Of a DNA stretch of 64,000 nt, positions 15,752-24,664 are shown one piece after another (the stretch's first letter is position 1; each line of letters opens with the position of its first letter). Source of the DNA: Burkholderia cepacia ATCC 25416. Its GTDB lineage: Bacteria; Pseudomonadota; Gammaproteobacteria; Burkholderiales; Burkholderiaceae. The stretch lies in contig NZ_CP012981.1 of the NCBI RefSeq assembly GCF_001411495.1, forward strand, positions 2,914,001 through 2,978,000. Reading direction: 5' to 3'. Position numbers and translations under genes: made by a program. Under the pieces are notes generated by a model. That model did not search any database. It was not told the DNA's origin and saw nothing but the letters and a program-made list of their open reading frames with translations.

Positions 15752-16540
15752 TCAGGCTGCCGATTGCGGCGGCCGGCACGCCTTCACCAGCACGACGACC
15801 AGAAGCGCGGCCAGCACGAAATACGCGGCCTCGACCCAGCCGGCCGGCAGCACGCGCACCTGGTACAGCAGCGCCGGCGCGGCTGCCAGCGCATGCAGCA
15901 CGATCGCGAGCGGCAACACGCCCGCGCGGCCGGCGCGCACGCCGCGCCAGACCAGCACCGACAGCGCAAGCTGCAGCACGAACGCCGCGCAGCGTTCGAG
16001 CAGCAACAGCAGGATCGACTGTGCCGACAGCGTCGCGAGCATCACGTGCAGCCGCACGACGGTATCGCCCGGCAGGTCGGCGAGCTGGGTCTCGAGCTGG
16101 CCGCGGCTCGCGAGCCACGCGAGATACGACCACTGGCCCCACACGAGTACGCCGACGAACCACGCTTCGGCGCCGCCGTGGCCGATCCCGTAGCCGATTC
16201 CGCGGCTGTCGCCGGCCGACGCGCCGTAGCGGCGGTTCAGGAAACGCATCCCGAGATAACGGCCGGCTTCCTCGAACACGGCGGTCGCAAGCGCGCTGTA
16301 CGCGACGAACGCGAGCGGCTGCGTGAGCCAGCCGTCGGGCGGCGTCTGGCTCAGCACGAGCCCGTGGAATGCGCGTTCGAGGATCATCGCGAACAGCGTG
16401 AAGACGGCCACGCCGACGATCGTGTCGCGGCGGTTCAGCGCAAGCGGCTTGCGCAGGATACGGAAGAGGACGAGCGGCAGGAGCGCGATGATCAGCGTGG
16501 CGGCGATCAGCACCGCCAGCGTGACGGGGGCGACAGTCAT
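15752..16540 (-). CDS. YhfC-family intramembrane metalloprotease
   Basis: A 262-residue integral membrane protein with about seven hydrophobic helices. Two conserved polar motifs match the YhfC branch of the CPBP-related proteases: FEEAGRYLGMRFLNRR at about residue 89 (EE pair) and GYGIGHGGAEAWFVG at about 117 (HGG and E). These should coordinate a catalytic metal inside the membrane. The substrate is unknown. It is the upstream partner of the DUF3022-like gene. Confidence 0.8.
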   Translation of the reverse strand: MTVAPVTLAVLIAATLIIALLPLVLFRILRKPLALNRRDTIVGVAVFTLFAMILERAFHGLVLSQTPPDGWLTQPLAFVAYSALATAVFEEAGRYLGMRFLNRRYGASAGDSRGIGYGIGHGGAEAWFVGVLVWGQWSYLAWLASRGQLETQLADLPGDTVVRLHVMLATLSAQSILLLLLERCAAFVLQLALSVLVWRGVRAGRAGVLPLAIVLHALAAAPALLYQVRVLPAGWVEAAYFVLAALLVVVLVKACRPPQSAA

Positions 16541-16594
16541 GTATTTCCTTGTTCGGGGCAGCGCACCTGACGCGCTGCGTGCCCCGAATGATAC

Positions 16595-17638
16595 TCAGCT
16601 TGCGGTCGACGCGCGCACAACCAGCTCGCCGGGCAACAGCGAGACGCGTACGTCGCCCGCTGCGCCGTCGATCCGCTCGTGCACGAATTCGACGGCCTTG
16701 TAGCCGATTTCGTAGGTCGGCTGCCGGATCGTCGTGATACCGATCAACTCGGCCCATTCCGGATCGTCGATCGACAGCAGCGCCGCCTTCTGCTGCCATG
16801 CGGCGCCGAAGCGCGCGCGCAGGTGGCGCGCGATCGCGAGCGCGACCGGCGCGTTCGCGGCGAACAGCGCCGCGCGCACGCCGCGCCGTGCCGCGTCGTC
16901 GATGCGGGCATCGATGTCGGCGAACGCCGCCGCGGTCGCATCGGGCTCGTTCAGGTCGAGCACGACCGTCGACGGCACCGTCAGCCCGCGCGCGCCGAGT
17001 GCCGCGCGGAATGCGGCCTCGCGCAGGCGCCGCGAGCTGACGCGCTCGAACGGCTGCACGACGAAATGGATTGCGTCGAAACCGTGTTCGATCAGGTGCG
17101 CGAGTGCCGTCTCGATCGCGTCGGCGTTGTCGAGGCCGATCAGGTCGGCCTCGAAGCCCTCGACGGTCCGGTCGACGAGCACGGCCGGGATGCCGGCCCC
17201 GCGCAGCGGGCGCAGCACGTCCTCATCGGCGCCGAGCGCGTTGACGATCAGCCCTTCGACGCGGTAGGTCGTGAGCAGCTGCAGGAAACGGCGCTCCATC
17301 TCGACTTCGTTTGCCGCGTGACAGATCAGCGGCATGTAGCCGAGCGCCTGGCAGGCCGCCTCGACGCCTTGCAGCACTTCGACGGTATAGGGATTGGTCA
17401 GGTCGGCTGCGAGCATGCCGAGCAGCCGGTTGCGGCCGCGCTTGAGCCCGCGCGCCATCTGGTTCGGCCGGTAGTTGAGCCGCGCGATTGCCGCTTCGAT
17501 CCGCTGGCGCAGATCGGTGGACAGCACGTGCGTCTCGCCGTTCAGGTAGCGCGACACGCTGGTTTTGCCGGTGCCGGCTTCGCGCGCGACATCGCTGATC
17601 GTCGCCGGACGCGTTGTGGTTGGTTGCGAATCGGTCAC
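16595..17638 (-). CDS. ptxS: LacI-family repressor of the 2-ketogluconate operon (PtxS-like)
   Basis: A 347-residue LacI/GalR regulator: N-terminal helix-turn-helix at 12-60 (ATISDVAREAGTGKTSVSRY) followed by a periplasmic-binding-protein-like effector domain. It is the last gene on the strand after kguE-K-T-D. In Pseudomonas, PtxS binds an operator of form TGAAACCGGTTTCA and responds to 2-ketogluconate; a related palindrome lies upstream of kguE here. The start is GTG (17636-17638). The 425-base gap to kguD holds a hairpin array, so ptxS may have its own promoter. In Pseudomonas, as I recall, ptxS lies at the other end of the operon. Confidence 0.85.
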   Translation of the reverse strand: MTDSQPTTTRPATISDVAREAGTGKTSVSRYLNGETHVLSTDLRQRIEAAIARLNYRPNQMARGLKRGRNRLLGMLAADLTNPYTVEVLQGVEAACQALGYMPLICHAANEVEMERRFLQLLTTYRVEGLIVNALGADEDVLRPLRGAGIPAVLVDRTVEGFEADLIGLDNADAIETALAHLIEHGFDAIHFVVQPFERVSSRRLREAAFRAALGARGLTVPSTVVLDLNEPDATAAAFADIDARIDDAARRGVRAALFAANAPVALAIARHLRARFGAAWQQKAALLSIDDPEWAELIGITTIRQPTYEIGYKAVEFVHERIDGAAGDVRVSLLPGELVVRASTAS

Positions 17639-17730
17639 TGTCGTGCCTCGCGACGTTCGATCCGCGCCGCGTCGTGAGCAGACGGATCTTTGTTGTTGGA
17701 AACGTAAGCCACCCGGTGGAATCTCCTGTC

Positions 17731-17842
17731 GATCCGCGTTAGCGCTTCAGCGCTTACGCGGATCCCATGCTTCGCGGTCGATCAGCGTCCGCCCTTCACC
17801 GCTTACGCGGATCCCATGCTTCGCGGTCGATCAGCGCCGGCG
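17731..17842 (-). repeat. Array of 49-bp hairpin units between kguD and ptxS (locus 2)
   Basis: Units start at 17731, 17780 and 17829, again 49 bases apart; the third is only a remnant. The first has outer arms GATCCGCGT and ACGCGGATC, inner arms AGCGC and GCGCT, and is followed by the same 15-base linker CCATGCTTCGCGGTC as locus 1. The second is damaged in its left arm. Orientation relative to the genes is the same as at the other two loci. The remaining sequence of the 425-base gap (17639-18063) shows no gene. Confidence 0.88.
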
Positions 17843-18063
17843 CGTCGGCACCCGCCCCGGTCACGTGCACAAGCAGTCGGCCGCACCGGACCTGGCGCGG
17901 ATACCCGTCGCGAGACGCCGCCGGCAGCGCTGCCGTGCCGTCGATACGACGCGCGGGGATCATAACGCAGCCAGCCCTCCGGCACCAAGACCATCGACTC
18001 TAACGAAGCCGCCCGGCCGCCGGGCGGGCACCCGCTCGCGGTCGGCCCGTTACCCGCCGCGGC

Positions 18064-19038
18064 TCAGGCGCGTGCGAGCGCATCCGGATTGACGAGATTC
18101 GTGCGCAGCGTGCCGGCCAGCGCGCCGACCAGGTTTTCCGCGGCGCAGCGCGCCATCGCGTGGCGCGTCTCGTGCGTCGCCGAGCCGATATGCGGCAGCG
18201 CGACGACATTCTTCATCTGCAGCAGCGGCGAATCCGCGGCCAGCGGTTCCTTCTCGAACACATCGAGCCCCGCGCCGCGGATCGTACCCGCGCGCAGCGC
18301 ATCGATCAGCGCGGCTTCGTCGACCACCGGCCCGCGCGATGCATTGATCAGTATCGCGCCGCGTTTCATCTTCGCGAATTCGGCCGCGCCGATCAGGTGG
18401 TGCGTTTCGGGTGACAGCGGCACTTGCAGGCACACGAAATCCGCTTGCGCGAGCAGTTCGTCGAGCGTCACGCGCCGTGCGCCGTACTGCGTTTCGGCTT
18501 CCGCATGCGCGGACCGGTTCGCATACAGCACCTGCATCCGGAAGCCGAGCGCCGCGCGGCGCGCGACCGCGCCGCCGATCCGCCCGAGCCCGACGATGCC
18601 GAGCGTCTTGCCCTGCACGTCGGTACCGTACAGGTCGGGGCCGATGCTGCGATGCCAGTGGCCTGCCTTCACCCACTCGGCCAGCTCGACCACGCGTCGC
18701 GCGGACGCGAGGATCAGCGAGAACACCGTATCGGCGGTCGATTCGGTCAGCACGTCCGGCGTATGCGCGAGCACGATCCCGCGCCGCGTGAGATCCGCGA
18801 CGTCGAAGTTGTCGTAGCCGACCGAAATCGTCGACCACGCCTTCAGCCGCGGTGCGCGGTCGAGCATGTCCGGCGTGACCTTCAGGCTCGCGCCGATCGC
18901 GCCGTCCGCGTCGCCGAGCGCATCGGCGAGGGCTGCGGCGCCGTCGGCCTGCACGACGTCCGCATGCTCGCGCAGGTACGCGAGGACGTCATCGGGCAGC
19001 GGCTTGTACGCGACGATACGGGGCTTCATCTGATTCAT
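18064..19038 (-). CDS. kguD: 2-ketogluconate-6-phosphate reductase (D-2-hydroxyacid dehydrogenase family)
   Basis: A 324-residue D-isomer-specific 2-hydroxyacid dehydrogenase. The NAD(P) motif [15 protein letters not shown] is at about 149; the catalytic Arg-Glu-His set is in [10 protein letters not shown] (Arg), [10 protein letters not shown] (Glu) and [12 protein letters not shown] (His). In the kgu pathway it reduces 2-keto-6-phosphogluconate to 6-phosphogluconate. The start ATG (19036-19038) overlaps the kguT stop as ATGA, showing translational coupling; an in-frame ATG three codons later is possible. The specific substrate is inferred from the operon. Confidence 0.88.
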   Translation of the reverse strand: MNQMKPRIVAYKPLPDDVLAYLREHADVVQADGAAALADALGDADGAIGASLKVTPDMLDRAPRLKAWSTISVGYDNFDVADLTRRGIVLAHTPDVLTESTADTVFSLILASARRVVELAEWVKAGHWHRSIGPDLYGTDVQGKTLGIVGLGRIGGAVARRAALGFRMQVLYANRSAHAEAETQYGARRVTLDELLAQADFVCLQVPLSPETHHLIGAAEFAKMKRGAILINASRGPVVDEAALIDALRAGTIRGAGLDVFEKEPLAADSPLLQMKNVVALPHIGSATHETRHAMARCAAENLVGALAGTLRTNLVNPDALARA

Positions 19039-20315
19039 TTTCCTTGCAGCGGCGCCGCGAGCGGATGCGTATCGGGCGCCTGGGGTTTGACGGACAGCGT
19101 GAGGATCACCGCGGCGACGAGCGCGGCGCTCATGAACGCGTACGACGCGACGGGCGAGCCGGTCGCACCGTTCAGGTAGCCGACGAAGTACGAGCCGACG
19201 AACGAGCCGAGCGCGCCCATGCTGTTGATCAGCGCCATCGCGCCGCCGGCCACGTTCTTCGGCAGCAGTTCCGGGACGATCGCGAAGAACGGGCCGTACG
19301 GCGCGTACATGGCGGCACCGGCCACGACCAGCAGCGCATACGAGATCCAGAAATGCGACGAGCCGAGGGCGTACGATGCGGCGAACGCGGCCGCGCCGAT
19401 CAGCAGGAACGGCCACACGAAGCCACGGCGCGAACCGACCTTGTCGGACGCCCACGACGCGGCGAGCATCGCGATCGTCGCGGCGAGATACGGTAGCGCG
19501 GACAGCCAGCCGGTCGCGACCATCCCGAGGTCGGAGCCGTTCTTGACGATCGACGGCAGCCATAGCACGAAGCCGTACACGCCGATGCTCCAGCAGAAAT
19601 ACTGTGCGCACAGCTTGATCACGGCCGGCGAGCGGAATGCCTCGCCATAGTTGCGCACGGGTTTGATCGCTGCCTGCTCGGCCGCGAGCGCGGCGTCGAG
19701 GTCGCGTTTTTCCTGCGCGTTGAGCCACGGCGAATCGGCCGGCTTGTCCTGCACGAGGAACCACCAGCACACGGCCCAGAGGACGGCCGGCACGCCTTCG
19801 GCGATGAACATGTGGCGCCAGCCGAATTCGTGCACGAGATAGCCCGAGACGATCGACATCCACAGCACGGTGACCGGGTTGCCGAGGATCAGGAACGTGT
19901 TCGCGCGCGAGCGTTCGTTCTTCGTGAACCAGTTGCTGATGTAGATCAGCATCGCGGGCATCACGGCCGCCTCGACGACGCCGAGTACGAAGCGGATCGC
20001 CATCAGCGACGGGATGTTGCTGACCACGCCCGTGAGTGCCGCGCAGGCGCCCCACAGGATGAGGCTGACGAACACGAGCTTCTTCACGCTGCGGCGTTCC
20101 GCATAGATTGCGCCGGGGATCTGGAAGAAGAAGTAGCCGAGGAAGAACAGCGCGCCGATCAGCGACGACAGGCCCTTGCTGATCCCGAGGTCCTGGTTGA
20201 TGCCGGCTGCGGCGGCGAACCCGTAGTTCGCGCGGTCGAGGTAGGCGAGGCTGTAGGTGATGAAGACGATCGGCATGATCGTCCACCAGCGGCGGGCAGC
20301 GAGTGTATTGGCCAT
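19035..20315 (-). CDS. kguT: 2-ketogluconate transporter (MFS, ACS family)
   Basis: A 426-residue major facilitator with 12 predicted helices. The ACS-family features are the first-loop region [18 protein letters not shown] and [16 protein letters not shown], then [20 protein letters not shown] in the fourth helix region. It is related to GudP/phthalate-type anion:proton symporters. Context with kguE, kguK and kguD makes 2-ketogluconate the likely substrate. AGGAGA lies seven bases before the ATG. Upstream, in the kguK-kguT gap, lies a four-unit hairpin array. Confidence 0.88.
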   Translation of the reverse strand: MANTLAARRWWTIMPIVFITYSLAYLDRANYGFAAAAGINQDLGISKGLSSLIGALFFLGYFFFQIPGAIYAERRSVKKLVFVSLILWGACAALTGVVSNIPSLMAIRFVLGVVEAAVMPAMLIYISNWFTKNERSRANTFLILGNPVTVLWMSIVSGYLVHEFGWRHMFIAEGVPAVLWAVCWWFLVQDKPADSPWLNAQEKRDLDAALAAEQAAIKPVRNYGEAFRSPAVIKLCAQYFCWSIGVYGFVLWLPSIVKNGSDLGMVATGWLSALPYLAATIAMLAASWASDKVGSRRGFVWPFLLIGAAAFAASYALGSSHFWISYALLVVAGAAMYAPYGPFFAIVPELLPKNVAGGAMALINSMGALGSFVGSYFVGYLNGATGSPVASYAFMSAALVAAVILTLSVKPQAPDTHPLAAPLQGK

Positions 20316-20333
20316 CAGAATGTCTCCTGTGTC

Positions 20334-20519
20334 GATCGGAGTTAGCGCTTTAGCGCTTACTCCGATCCCATGCTTCGCGGTCGATCAGAGTTAGTGCTTT
20401 AGCGCTTACTCTGGTCCCATGCTTCGCGGTCGATCAGAGCTCGCACTTCAGCGCTTACTCCGATCCCATGCTTCGCGGTCGACCAGAGTTAGTGCTTTAA
20501 CGCTTACTCCGATCCCATA
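20334..20519 (-). repeat. Array of four 49-bp hairpin units between kguK and kguT (locus 3)
   Basis: Units start at 20334, 20383, 20432 and 20481. The first has outer arms GATCGGAGT and ACTCCGATC with inner arms AGCGC and GCGCT, followed by the linker CCATGCTTCGCGGTC. Compared with locus 1 the outer stem has changed on both sides so that pairing is kept. In mRNA sense the array ends a few bases before the kguT ribosome-binding site, as it does for exbD1 at locus 1. Confidence 0.92.
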
Positions 20520-20564
20520 CATGCACGACTAAATGAGTCCGCGGATTGTGCCGTGTCCGGCCTC

Positions 20565-21557
20565 TCATTGCGCGGTGAAGGTTTCCTCTAAGCGATCGGC
20601 GTGATTGGTGACGTTTTCGAATCGATCGAGCGCGGCACGGGTCGGCAGCCCTTCCGAGTCGCCGATCACCTGGATCGCAAGCGCGCCGATGCGGTTGCCG
20701 CGCGCCACGGCCTGCTCGATCGTCTTCCCTTCCAGCAGCGCGCTGACCACGCCGACCGCGAAGCCGTCACCGGCGCCGACCGTGTCGACGACGTTCCGCA
20801 CACGCTCGCCCGCCACCGTTCCGTCACGGCCGTCAGCCGTCCGGTAATACGCCCCTTCGGCACCGAGCTTGATCACCACCCCGCGCGCGCCTTGCGCGAG
20901 ATAGAAGCCCGCGATATCGGCCGGCGTGTCGTGCCCGGTCAACTGCCGCCCTTCGGCGATGCCCGGCAGCACCCAGTCGGCGAGCGACGCGAGCGCGTTC
21001 AGCGTCTTCGCCATCACGTCGGCGGACGGCCACAGCGTCGGGCGCAGGTTCGGGTCGAACGAGATCGTCTTGCCGGCCGCGCGCATTTCGCGCGCCAGCT
21101 TGAACGCAAGCTCGCACGACGTCGCGGAGATCGCCGGCGCGACGCCCGTCAGGTGCAGGTGGCGCGCGCCGAGCACGTAGTCGGCCACGTAGTCGTCGCA
21201 CGACAGGTGGCTCGCGGCCGAACCCTTGCGGAAATACTCGACGGTCGGGTCGCTGCCGTCGTCGTTGCGCGACTTGAGCTGAAAGCCGGTCGGGTAGCGC
21301 GGATCGACGGTCACGCACGATGCGTCGATGCCCTCGCGCGCCAGCGTGTCGAGCACGTAGCCGCCGAACGAATCGCGGCCGACGCGGCTCATCCAGCCCA
21401 CCCGGAAGCCGAGCCGCGACAGGCCAATCGCGACGTTCAGGTCGGCGCCCGCGATCCGCTTCGCGAATTGCGTCGCATGCGCGAGATGACCGGGCTCGGT
21501 CGCGACGAACATCGCCATCGCTTCGCCGTAGGTCACGACATCGAGTGCTGCTTTCAT
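20565..21557 (-). CDS. kguK: 2-ketogluconate kinase (PfkB family)
   Basis: A 330-residue ribokinase-family sugar kinase. The PfkB signature 2 is DTVGAGDGFAVGVVSALLEG at about 262, with the catalytic aspartate in GAGDGF; the N-terminal substrate region is AGADLNVAIGLSRLG. It phosphorylates 2-ketogluconate in the kgu pathway; 2-keto-3-deoxygluconate is the main alternative substrate for this subfamily. The start ATG (21555-21557) has GGAGAG nine bases upstream. It begins 28 bases after the stop of kguE. Confidence 0.88.
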   Translation of the reverse strand: MKAALDVVTYGEAMAMFVATEPGHLAHATQFAKRIAGADLNVAIGLSRLGFRVGWMSRVGRDSFGGYVLDTLAREGIDASCVTVDPRYPTGFQLKSRNDDGSDPTVEYFRKGSAASHLSCDDYVADYVLGARHLHLTGVAPAISATSCELAFKLAREMRAAGKTISFDPNLRPTLWPSADVMAKTLNALASLADWVLPGIAEGRQLTGHDTPADIAGFYLAQGARGVVIKLGAEGAYYRTADGRDGTVAGERVRNVVDTVGAGDGFAVGVVSALLEGKTIEQAVARGNRIGALAIQVIGDSEGLPTRAALDRFENVTNHADRLEETFTAQ

Positions 21558-21585
21558 GAATGAACTCTCCAGGATCCTTCCGCCG

Positions 21586-22350
21586 TCACGCGGTTGCGAG
21601 CCACGCGACTCGCCGGCATGCATCGCCCGCCAGGTCGGCCGCGTCGAACGGAAACTCGATGCCGCGCGGCGCCTGCTGCGGCAGCGCCGCGAGCACGCCG
21701 GTCACGAGCGGGTCGTTCGGCGCCGGCGCGGCGGCGAAACGGCGCGCGCCCTCGCCCTCGACGGCCTTGCAGTGAATGTATTCCACATGGGACGCGAGCA
21801 CTTGTGCGCAATCAAGCGGCGCTTCGCCCGGCCACTGCCAGTTGCCGATGTCGAACGTCATCCCGAGCGCATCGGGCATGCCCGCGGCGGCCAACGCATC
21901 GAACAGGCCGCGGAACTGCGCGAGCGCTCCGCCGACCGGAAGCTGGCCGTTCTCGACCACCACGCGGGCCTTCGCGCCGCGCGACAGCGCGACGATGTCG
22001 GCCGCGTGCGCGTCGCCGGCGAAGCCGCCGAGCTGGAATTTCACGAAGCGCGCGCCGAGCGCGTCGGCTTCCGCAAGCGCGCCGCGCAATGCATCCGCAT
22101 CGAGCGCGCCCGTTTCCGTGTACAGGTTGGCCGGCGTCGAATAGACCGACCACAGCCCGTGGCCGGCCAGTAGCGCACCCAGCGCGGCGAGCGCGCCGGG
22201 CGCAGCGTCCGCTTCCGACGCGAACAGTTCGCGCCGCACCTCGAAACCCGTCGCACCCGACGCCGCCGCGGTCGCGACGAATGCGCTGTGGCCCTCCTGA
22301 CGCACGCGGTCCATCCCGAATGCGCTCGCCACGATCACGATGTCTGTCAT
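21586..22350 (-). CDS. kguE: TIM-barrel epimerase/isomerase-like protein of the kgu operon
   Basis: A 254-residue AP-endonuclease-2-type TIM barrel (xylose isomerase-like). Seen: GFEVRRELFAS, VVVENGQLPVGG, GMTFDIGNWQWPGE and VEYIHCKAVEGEG, whose Glu, Asp and His positions fit a divalent metal site. KguE is a putative epimerase of the 2-ketogluconate pathway with no firmly established reaction. The start ATG (22348-22350) has AGAGGGC upstream, and the palindromic operator at 22372-22385 lies 22 bases before it. First gene of kguEKTD. Confidence 0.82.
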   Translation of the reverse strand: MTDIVIVASAFGMDRVRQEGHSAFVATAAASGATGFEVRRELFASEADAAPGALAALGALLAGHGLWSVYSTPANLYTETGALDADALRGALAEADALGARFVKFQLGGFAGDAHAADIVALSRGAKARVVVENGQLPVGGALAQFRGLFDALAAAGMPDALGMTFDIGNWQWPGEAPLDCAQVLASHVEYIHCKAVEGEGARRFAAAPAPNDPLVTGVLAALPQQAPRGIEFPFDAADLAGDACRRVAWLATA

Positions 22351-22371
22351 TCTGCCCTCTTTTCCCCGGAA

Positions 22372-22385
22372 TGGAACCGGTTCCA
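22372..22385. promoter_or_regulatory. Probable PtxS operator
   Basis: TGGAACCGGTTCCA, a perfect 14-base palindrome with the central CCGG typical of LacI-family operators. It differs at two symmetric positions from the PtxS operator TGAAACCGGTTTCA of Pseudomonas, as I recall it. It lies 22 bases upstream of the kguE start codon, a good place for repression of the whole operon. Confidence 0.75.
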
Positions 22386-22523
22386 TTTGCTTGAGACGGA
22401 TGGTGCGCTTCGCCTCGAACCCACGCCATAGAGGAAATCCCTAAGTTGGGGCATGGCGCGAACGCACGTTCCGACGGTACGCATCACGCATGCCCGGGCC
22501 GGCTTCGGCCGTTCCGGCGAGGT

Positions 22524-23417
22524 TCAGGCGATATCGTGCGCGAGGCTCATTTCGAGGAATTGTGCGGCGACCCGCGACGGCGCGCCGCCGTGCGGCACGA
22601 GGATGGAGAAATGACGCGTGAGCGGCGCGGGCGCGAGCGAGCGCAGGACGAGCGCGGCATCGTCATGACGCAGCGACATCGCGGACACGAACCCGACGCC
22701 CATCCCGGCACGCACGGCTTCCTTCACGGCCTCGACACCCGCGATCTCGAATGCGACACGCATCGGCGCCGCGCCTTGCGCGAACGCGCGCTCGACGAGT
22801 TGCCGCACGGCGGAGCCCGCCTCGCGCAGGACGAGCGGATGGGCCGCCAGCGCGTCGAGCGTGACGCCCGGCGCGTATTCGGGCGCGGCCAGCGGATGCC
22901 CGGTCGGCACGATCGCCACGATCTCGTCCTCGCGCCACGCGTGCACCGCGGTGCCCGGCGGCAGCGCCTCGCCGGGCGGCCCTTCGATCATCGCGATGTC
23001 GAGCGACGGCAGCGCCGCGACCACGTCGGCCGTGTTGCCGCTCATCGTGTGGATCGCCACGCGCGGAGCGCGCGGCTGGAACGCCGCGATCAGGTAAGGC
23101 AACAGGTAGCTCGCGGGTGTCGTGCTCGCGCCGATGCGCAGCGTGCCGGCTTCCAGGCCGCGCACCGCGTCGCGAAACGCGCGCGCCTGCGCGAACGTGT
23201 CGCGCTGCGCTTTCGCGTACTGCGCGAGCTGTTCGCCGATCGGGGTCAGGCGGATGCCGCGGCCTTCGCGCTGGTACAGCGGCTCGCCGAATTCGTCCTG
23301 CAGCAGCCGCAACTGGCCCGACACGGCCGGCTGCGACAGATGCAGCGCCACGGCGGCGTGGCTGATGTTCAGGTGTTCGGCGACGGCTGCGAACGTTATC
23401 AGTTGATCCGGGGTCAT
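22524..23417 (-). CDS. LysR-family transcriptional regulator (CbbR/CysB-like)
   Basis: A 297-residue LysR regulator. The helix-turn-helix is at 2-60 (LITFAAVAEHLNISHAAVAL, LSQPAVSGQLRLLQDEFGEP) and the effector domain runs from about 90 to 290. It is divergent from the YeiH-type transporter gene; the 112-base gap between start codons is AT-rich (23420-23500) and must contain both promoters. LysR regulators usually control the divergent gene, so yeiH is the probable target. The inducer is unknown. Confidence 0.88.
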   Translation of the reverse strand: MTPDQLITFAAVAEHLNISHAAVALHLSQPAVSGQLRLLQDEFGEPLYQREGRGIRLTPIGEQLAQYAKAQRDTFAQARAFRDAVRGLEAGTLRIGASTTPASYLLPYLIAAFQPRAPRVAIHTMSGNTADVVAALPSLDIAMIEGPPGEALPPGTAVHAWREDEIVAIVPTGHPLAAPEYAPGVTLDALAAHPLVLREAGSAVRQLVERAFAQGAAPMRVAFEIAGVEAVKEAVRAGMGVGFVSAMSLRHDDAALVLRSLAPAPLTRHFSILVPHGGAPSRVAAQFLEMSLAHDIA

Positions 23418-23529
23418 GGGGATAAATTATCGGCTTTCCGGATAGTTTACGTCACAAATCACAATTTTTCATATCGATATAACAAAATTAGGATTACAGC
23501 ATCGCAACACGCTCCATCACGGTGCTTCC

Positions 23530-24597
23530 ATGTCCACTGCCCCGATTCCCCATCTCAGCCCCGCCGCGCCGTCGATGCGCGGCCAGTTGAACGGCGTGCT
23601 GTTCGTCGCGCTGTTCGCCGCCGCCGTCACGAGCCTGTCCCAGCTTCCCGCGATCGCGGGGCTCGGCCTGTCGCCGCTGATCGTCGGCATCGTCGCCGGT
23701 GCGCTGTACGGCAACGCGCTGCGCGACGGCATGCCGGCGAGCTGGGCGGCCGGCGTCAACTTCTCCGCGCGCAAGCTGCTGCGCATCGCGGTCGCGTTCT
23801 TCGGGTTGCGCGTGAGCCTGCAGGAAATCGCGCAGGTCGGGCTGCCGGGCCTCACGGTGTCGGTCCTCGTCGTCGTCAGCACGCTCGCGATCGGCACCTG
23901 GGCCGGCATGAAGCTGATGAAGCTCGACCGCGATTCCGCGCTGCTGACCGCCGCCGGCAGCGCGATCTGCGGCGCGGCCGCCGTGCTCGCGTTCGAGTCG
24001 ACGCTGCAGTCGAAGCCGCACCAGAGCGCGATGGCCGTGGGCAGCGTCGTGCTGTTCGGCACGCTGTCGATGTTCCTGTACCCGATCGCCTATCACGCCG
24101 GTCTGCTGAACCTCGACCCGGCCGGCCTGGGCCTGTTCTTCGGCGGCACGATCCACGAGGTCGCGCAGGTGGTCGGCGCGGCGAGCGACATCAGCCCGCA
24201 GGTCGCGCACATCGCGACGATCGTCAAGATGACGCGCGTGATGCTGCTGGTGCCGGTGTTGCTGGTGCTCGGCTGGTGGCTCGCCCGCTCGGCCCGCGCC
24301 ACCGCCGGCGGCGCGCAAGGCAAGCGCAAGGTGGCCGTGCCCTGGTTCGCGCTCGGGTTCCTCGGCTTCGTGATCGTCAACTCGCTGAACGTGCTGCCGA
24401 CGGACGTCACGCACACGCTGAACGTGCTCGACACTTTCGCACTGACGATGGCCATGACCGCGCTCGGCATCGAAACCCGCGTGGCGCAGATCCGGGCGGC
24501 CGGCCCGCGCGCGCTGATGACCGGCCTGATCCTGTACGTGTGGCTGATCGCCGGCGGCTACGGGATCACCTGGGCCGTGCAGCACTGGCTTGGCTGA
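23530..24597 (+). CDS. yeiH: YeiH/UPF0324 family membrane protein (putative sulfate/sulfite exporter)
   Basis: A 355-residue integral membrane protein with about ten helices. Family motifs are GLGLSPLIVGIVAGALYGNA, FSARKLLRIAVAFFGLRVSL, TAAGSAICGAAAVLAFES and FGGTIHEVAQVVGAASDIS. The family is annotated as putative sulfate exporters, on limited evidence. It is transcribed away from a LysR gene and overlaps the open frame of the following ClC gene, although the likely ClC start is further down. Confidence 0.87.
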   Translation: MSTAPIPHLSPAAPSMRGQLNGVLFVALFAAAVTSLSQLPAIAGLGLSPLIVGIVAGALYGNALRDGMPASWAAGVNFSARKLLRIAVAFFGLRVSLQEIAQVGLPGLTVSVLVVVSTLAIGTWAGMKLMKLDRDSALLTAAGSAICGAAAVLAFESTLQSKPHQSAMAVGSVVLFGTLSMFLYPIAYHAGLLNLDPAGLGLFFGGTIHEVAQVVGAASDISPQVAHIATIVKMTRVMLLVPVLLVLGWWLARSARATAGGAQGKRKVAVPWFALGFLGFVIVNSLNVLPTDVTHTLNVLDTFALTMAMTALGIETRVAQIRAAGPRALMTGLILYVWLIAGGYGITWAVQHWLG

Positions 24598-24664
24598 GTT
24601 GCCCGCCAGTGACACGTCGCGCGCCGCGCCCGCCGGGAAGGTCCCGCGGGCGCGGCGCAGTGCT

